DNA of 6,206 bases from Pseudonocardiales bacterium (GTDB taxonomy: Bacteria; Actinomycetota; Actinomycetes; Mycobacteriales; Jatrophihabitantaceae), in the NCBI GenBank assembly GCA_030840415.1, contig JAVEEO010000325.1, forward strand, positions 1 through 6,206. The letters are read 5' to 3'. Shown here piece after piece: positions 3,720 to 6,206 of the stretch; position 1 is the stretch's first letter; each line of letters starts with the position of its first letter. The notes under the pieces are model-generated. The model made no database searches and was not told the origin of the DNA. It saw nothing but the letters and a program-made list of their open reading frames with translations. A program made the position numbers and the translations under genes.

Positions 3720-5540
3720 GTGACCAACAGTCAGGCCAGTTGGTGGCAATCGGCCGTGGTCTACCAGATCTATCCGCGCAGCTTCTGCGATGCCGACGGC
3801 GACGGCATCGGTGACCTGGCCGGCATCCTGGTGAAGCTGGACTACCTGCAGCGGCTCGGCGTGGACGTGCTGTGGCTGTCACCGATGTTCCCCTCGCCGC
3901 AGGACGACGCGGGCTATGACATCAGCGACTACACCGACGTCGACCCGGTGTTCGGTTCGCTGGCCGACTTCGACCGCTTGCTGGCCGAAGTGCACCGGCG
4001 CGACATGAAGCTGGTGCTCGACCTGGTGGTCAACCACACCTCCGACGAGCACCCCTGGTTCCAGCAGTCGGCCGGCGGCAAGGACGATCCGAAACGCGAC
4101 TGGTACTGGTGGCGCGGTCCCCGGGCAGGCATGGCCGCCGGCGCGCCGGGTGCCGAACCGACCAACTGGGGCTCGGCATTCTCAGGCTCGGCCTGGGAGT
4201 TCGACGAGGCCAGCGGCGAGTACTACCTGCACCTGTTCTCCCGCAGGCAGCCCGACCTCAACTGGGAGAATCCGCAGGTCCGATCGGCCGTGTACGACAT
4301 GATGCGGTGGTGGCTGGACCGCGGGGTGGACGGCTTCCGGATGGATGTCATCAACATGATCTCCAAGGATCCGCGGCTGCCGGACGGGCCGGTCCGGTCC
4401 GGCGGCTACGGCGACGGCTCGCCGTACTACGTCTGCGGGCCGCGCATCCACGAGTTCCTGCAGGAGATGTCGGCCCAGGTCTTCGCCGGCCGCACCGGGC
4501 AACTGCTGACCGTCGGCGAGATGCCCGGGGTGACCGTCGAGCAGGCCCGGCTGTTCACCGATCCCGCCCGGCACGAGGTCGACATGGTGTTCCAGTTCGA
4601 GCACGTGCAGATCGACCACGGCATCGACAAGTTCCACCCGATCGCCTTCCGGCTGATCGATCTCAAGGCCAGCCTCGGCCGCTGGCAGGCCGGCCTCGCC
4701 GAGGTCGGCTGGAACAGCCTGTACTGGAACAACCACGACCAGCCGCGGGTGGTGTCCCGCTTCGGCGACGACAGCGACCGCTACCGGGTCCGCTCGGCCA
4801 CCATGCTGGCCACCGTGCTGCACCTGCACCGGGGAACCCCCTACGTCTATCAGGGCGAAGAGCTGGGGATGACCAATGCGCCGTTCGACTCGATCGCGGA
4901 CTTCCGCGACATCGAATCGTTGAACTACTACGCGGCGGCGATGGCCGGCGAGGGTTCCGGCCATCCGGTGGCCGGGGATCCGCTGGAGGATCGGACGGCG
5001 GGCGGCACGGCATCGACCGAGCGCCGGCCGACCCCCGGCGCCGTCCGGCCGGACGAGGCCGAGGTGCTGGCCGCGCTGCGCAAGATGAGCCGCGACAACG
5101 CCCGCACCCCGATGCAGTGGACGGCTGGTCCGCAGGCCGGCTTCAGCTCGGTCGAGCCCTGGATCGGGGTCAATCCGAACCATCGCCAGATCAATGCCGA
5201 GGCCGAACTCGCCGACCCGGATTCGGTCTTCTCCCACTACCGCAAGCTGATCGAGCTCCGCCACGCCCATCCGATCGTGGCGCGCGGGGACTTCACCATG
5301 CTGCTGCCCGGCGATGAGCAGGTCTATGCCTTCCACCGGCAGTTGGACTCCGAGCAGTGGTTGGTGCTGGGCAACTTCAGCCCGGCTGTGGTGCCGGTGC
5401 CGCTGCCGGACGCACCGGACTGGGCGGCCGCCGAACTGCTGTTGGGCAACTATCGCGAGCCGGACCCGGCTGCCCCGGCGGCGCTGTCCCTGCGGCCCTG
5501 GGAGTGCCGGGTCTATCGCCGGACCGTGGGCTCGGGCTGA
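3720..5540 (+). CDS. GH13 alpha-glucosidase, oligo-1,6-glucosidase type
   Basis: A complete 606-residue cytoplasmic retaining glucosidase that removes glucose from the non-reducing end of short alpha-glucosides; no signal peptide is present. All GH13 regions are seen: DLVVNH (101-106), GFRMDV (205-210) with nucleophile D209, VGEMPG (265-270) with acid/base E267, and NNHD (337-340) with transition-state stabiliser D340. The start (WWQ..VVYQIYPRSF, 8-22) and the RDNARTPMQW motif (458-467) are typical of subfamily 31 and relatives. Val210 directly after the nucleophile and QPDLN (177-181) are the signature associated with alpha-1,6 bonds; enzymes preferring alpha-1,4 bonds usually have Thr there. 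An extra Gly/Pro/Ala-rich stretch at about 411-447 is not expected in the family. The gene diverges from the PH gene and overlaps the following gene on the other strand by 28 bp. Actinobacterial relatives are often named aglA. The preferred substrate remains inference. Confidence 0.95.
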   Translation: MTNSQASWWQSAVVYQIYPRSFCDADGDGIGDLAGILVKLDYLQRLGVDVLWLSPMFPSPQDDAGYDISDYTDVDPVFGSLADFDRLLAEVHRRDMKLVLDLVVNHTSDEHPWFQQSAGGKDDPKRDWYWWRGPRAGMAAGAPGAEPTNWGSAFSGSAWEFDEASGEYYLHLFSRRQPDLNWENPQVRSAVYDMMRWWLDRGVDGFRMDVINMISKDPRLPDGPVRSGGYGDGSPYYVCGPRIHEFLQEMSAQVFAGRTGQLLTVGEMPGVTVEQARLFTDPARHEVDMVFQFEHVQIDHGIDKFHPIAFRLIDLKASLGRWQAGLAEVGWNSLYWNNHDQPRVVSRFGDDSDRYRVRSATMLATVLHLHRGTPYVYQGEELGMTNAPFDSIADFRDIESLNYYAAAMAGEGSGHPVAGDPLEDRTAGGTASTERRPTPGAVRPDEAEVLAALRKMSRDNARTPMQWTAGPQAGFSSVEPWIGVNPNHRQINAEAELADPDSVFSHYRKLIELRHAHPIVARGDFTMLLPGDEQVYAFHRQLDSEQWLVLGNFSPAVVPVPLPDAPDWAAAELLLGNYREPDPAAPAALSLRPWECRVYRRTVGSG

Positions 5541-6206
5541 CGCCGGTCCGGTTGAACCGCCGCTAGGGGCCGCAACTGGGCGTCCGGATCGCTGGCCAGC
5601 CGCCGCAGCAGCCGCAGCGGAACCGGCACCGATTGCGGGATCTGGGCCGCCACCGCCACGCTGCATCCCGGCTGTCCGGCCACCACGAAGTCGGCCTGGG
5701 CAGGGCCCACCGCCGGCAGCGGGGCGGCCCGGGCCGGGATCGGAGCGGCACCCGGCACGCACTGGGCCAGTGCCGAGACCTCCACGCCGGACGGGGTGCG
5801 CAGCACGATGGTGCTCTGCACCGTCCGGCCGGTAGCGGCATCGACGACCGCCACCGAGCTCACCACGGTCGCGTCCGGGAACAGCCGCCGGGCCAGCACG
5901 GCGAGCGGCTGGCCGGCGTCGGCGAGCACCTGGCACCGGGTGCCGCTGGGGCAGCCCATCGCGTCCGGGCCGGCCGGGGTGTAGGGCACCACCCGGTGGG
6001 TCAGCTCGATGACCCGGGTCCGGTGCTGCCACCACAGCGCCGCGATGACCAGCGCCGAACAGGCCAGCAGGATGGCCACGGCCACCAGCCAGGGCGGCAC
6101 CACCCTCGGCCGCGATCCGGAGGGCGGCGGGCCGCCTGCCCCGGCGACCGGCGATGCGCCGTCGTCGGGCCGGATCGCGATCTCGTCGGCCCAACTGGTC
6201 GGCGGC
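5513..6206 (-). CDS. Unrecognised single-pass membrane protein with four-cysteine outer domain (5' end outside window)
   Basis: I do not recognise this protein. The frame is open from the right edge to TAG at 5515-5513, giving 230 visible residues. The first 34 are proline-, glycine- and acid-containing (SWADEIAIRPDDG near the edge) and end in SRPR, then one strong membrane helix (about 38-59). Positive charge before the helix suggests the tail is inside and the remaining roughly 170 residues are outside. That domain has four cysteines in the pattern CPSGTRC, AQC and GC, enough for two disulfides, and ends in an Arg/Pro-rich tail. The first start codon in the visible frame is GTG 6103, which would give 196 residues. 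It has no clear ribosome binding site and falls right at the helix, so a start beyond the window is preferred. High G/C at third positions supports this frame over the longer antisense frames here. It converges on the glucosidase with a 28-bp overlap. Confidence 0.75.
   Translation of the reverse strand, partial: PPTSWADEIAIRPDDGASPVAGAGGPPPSGSRPRVVPPWLVAVAILLACSALVIAALWWQHRTRVIELTHRVVPYTPAGPDAMGCPSGTRCQVLADAGQPLAVLARRLFPDATVVSSVAVVDAATGRTVQSTIVLRTPSGVEVSALAQCVPGAAPIPARAAPLPAVGPAQADFVVAGQPGCSVAVAAQIPQSVPVPLRLLRRLASDPDAQLRPLAAVQPDRRQPEPTVRR

Noticed and set aside
3102..3749. Open frame of 215 codons on the minus strand overlapping the PH-domain gene
   Set aside because: Out-of-frame shadow; the 157-residue frame has the hydrophobic segments and PH-domain pattern, and the longer one would cross the divergent promoter region.
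4182..6194. Long open frame of 670 codons on the minus strand across the glucosidase and the membrane-protein gene
   Set aside because: It is antisense to the clearly recognisable GH13 enzyme, is dominated by Arg/Gly/Pro/Ala, shows no family motif, and competes with a frame of better third-position bias at 5513-6206. Such shadows are common in high-GC genomes.

Overview
The window comes from a high-GC Gram-positive bacterium, almost certainly an actinomycete (Actinomycetota). Coding regions are strongly GC-biased at third codon positions. The solute-binding protein carries a lipobox, and the proteins resemble the mycobacterial LpqY-SugA-SugB transporter and actinobacterial GH13 alpha-glucosidases. 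Genus cannot be fixed from the sequence. There are no RNA genes, insertion sequences, CRISPR arrays or phage genes, and no gene-free stretch longer than 300 bases.

Left part (1-2959, minus strand): a carbohydrate ABC importer operon read right to left. It encodes a lipoprotein solute-binding protein of the LpqY/ThuE type (2959-1676), a MalF/SugA-type permease (1542-526) and a MalG/SugB-type permease (524 to beyond the left edge). The permease genes are one base apart. A 16-bp perfect stem-loop without a T-run lies between the binding-protein gene and the first permease gene, where it could help produce more binding protein than permease. The ATPase gene is not in view. It may lie beyond the left edge, or a shared MsiK/SugC-type ATPase may serve the importer.

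Middle (2960-3719): a regulatory segment with a LacI-family-like operator (TAAGCGCTTA) just upstream of the binding-protein gene. Then comes a small two-helix membrane protein with a bacterial PH domain (3580-3107, minus). A divergent intergenic region of 139 bp follows, holding several inverted repeats, a likely leaderless promoter for the PH gene and a candidate promoter for the glucosidase.

Right part (3720-6206): a complete GH13 alpha-glucosidase of the oligo-1,6-glucosidase type (plus strand), with all catalytic residues and the Val/QPDLN signature associated with alpha-1,6 bonds. It overlaps tail-to-tail by 28 bp with an unrecognised single-pass membrane protein (minus) that runs off the right edge.

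Together the importer and glucosidase form a plausible uptake-and-hydrolysis module for short alpha-glucosides. The oligosaccharide would be captured outside, imported by the two permeases plus an ATPase, and hydrolysed to glucose in the cytoplasm. I see no clearly novel system. The points most worth a second look are the intercistronic stem-loop, the apparently different operators of transporter and glucosidase, the leaderless PH-domain gene, the insertion in the glucosidase, and the unassigned membrane protein.
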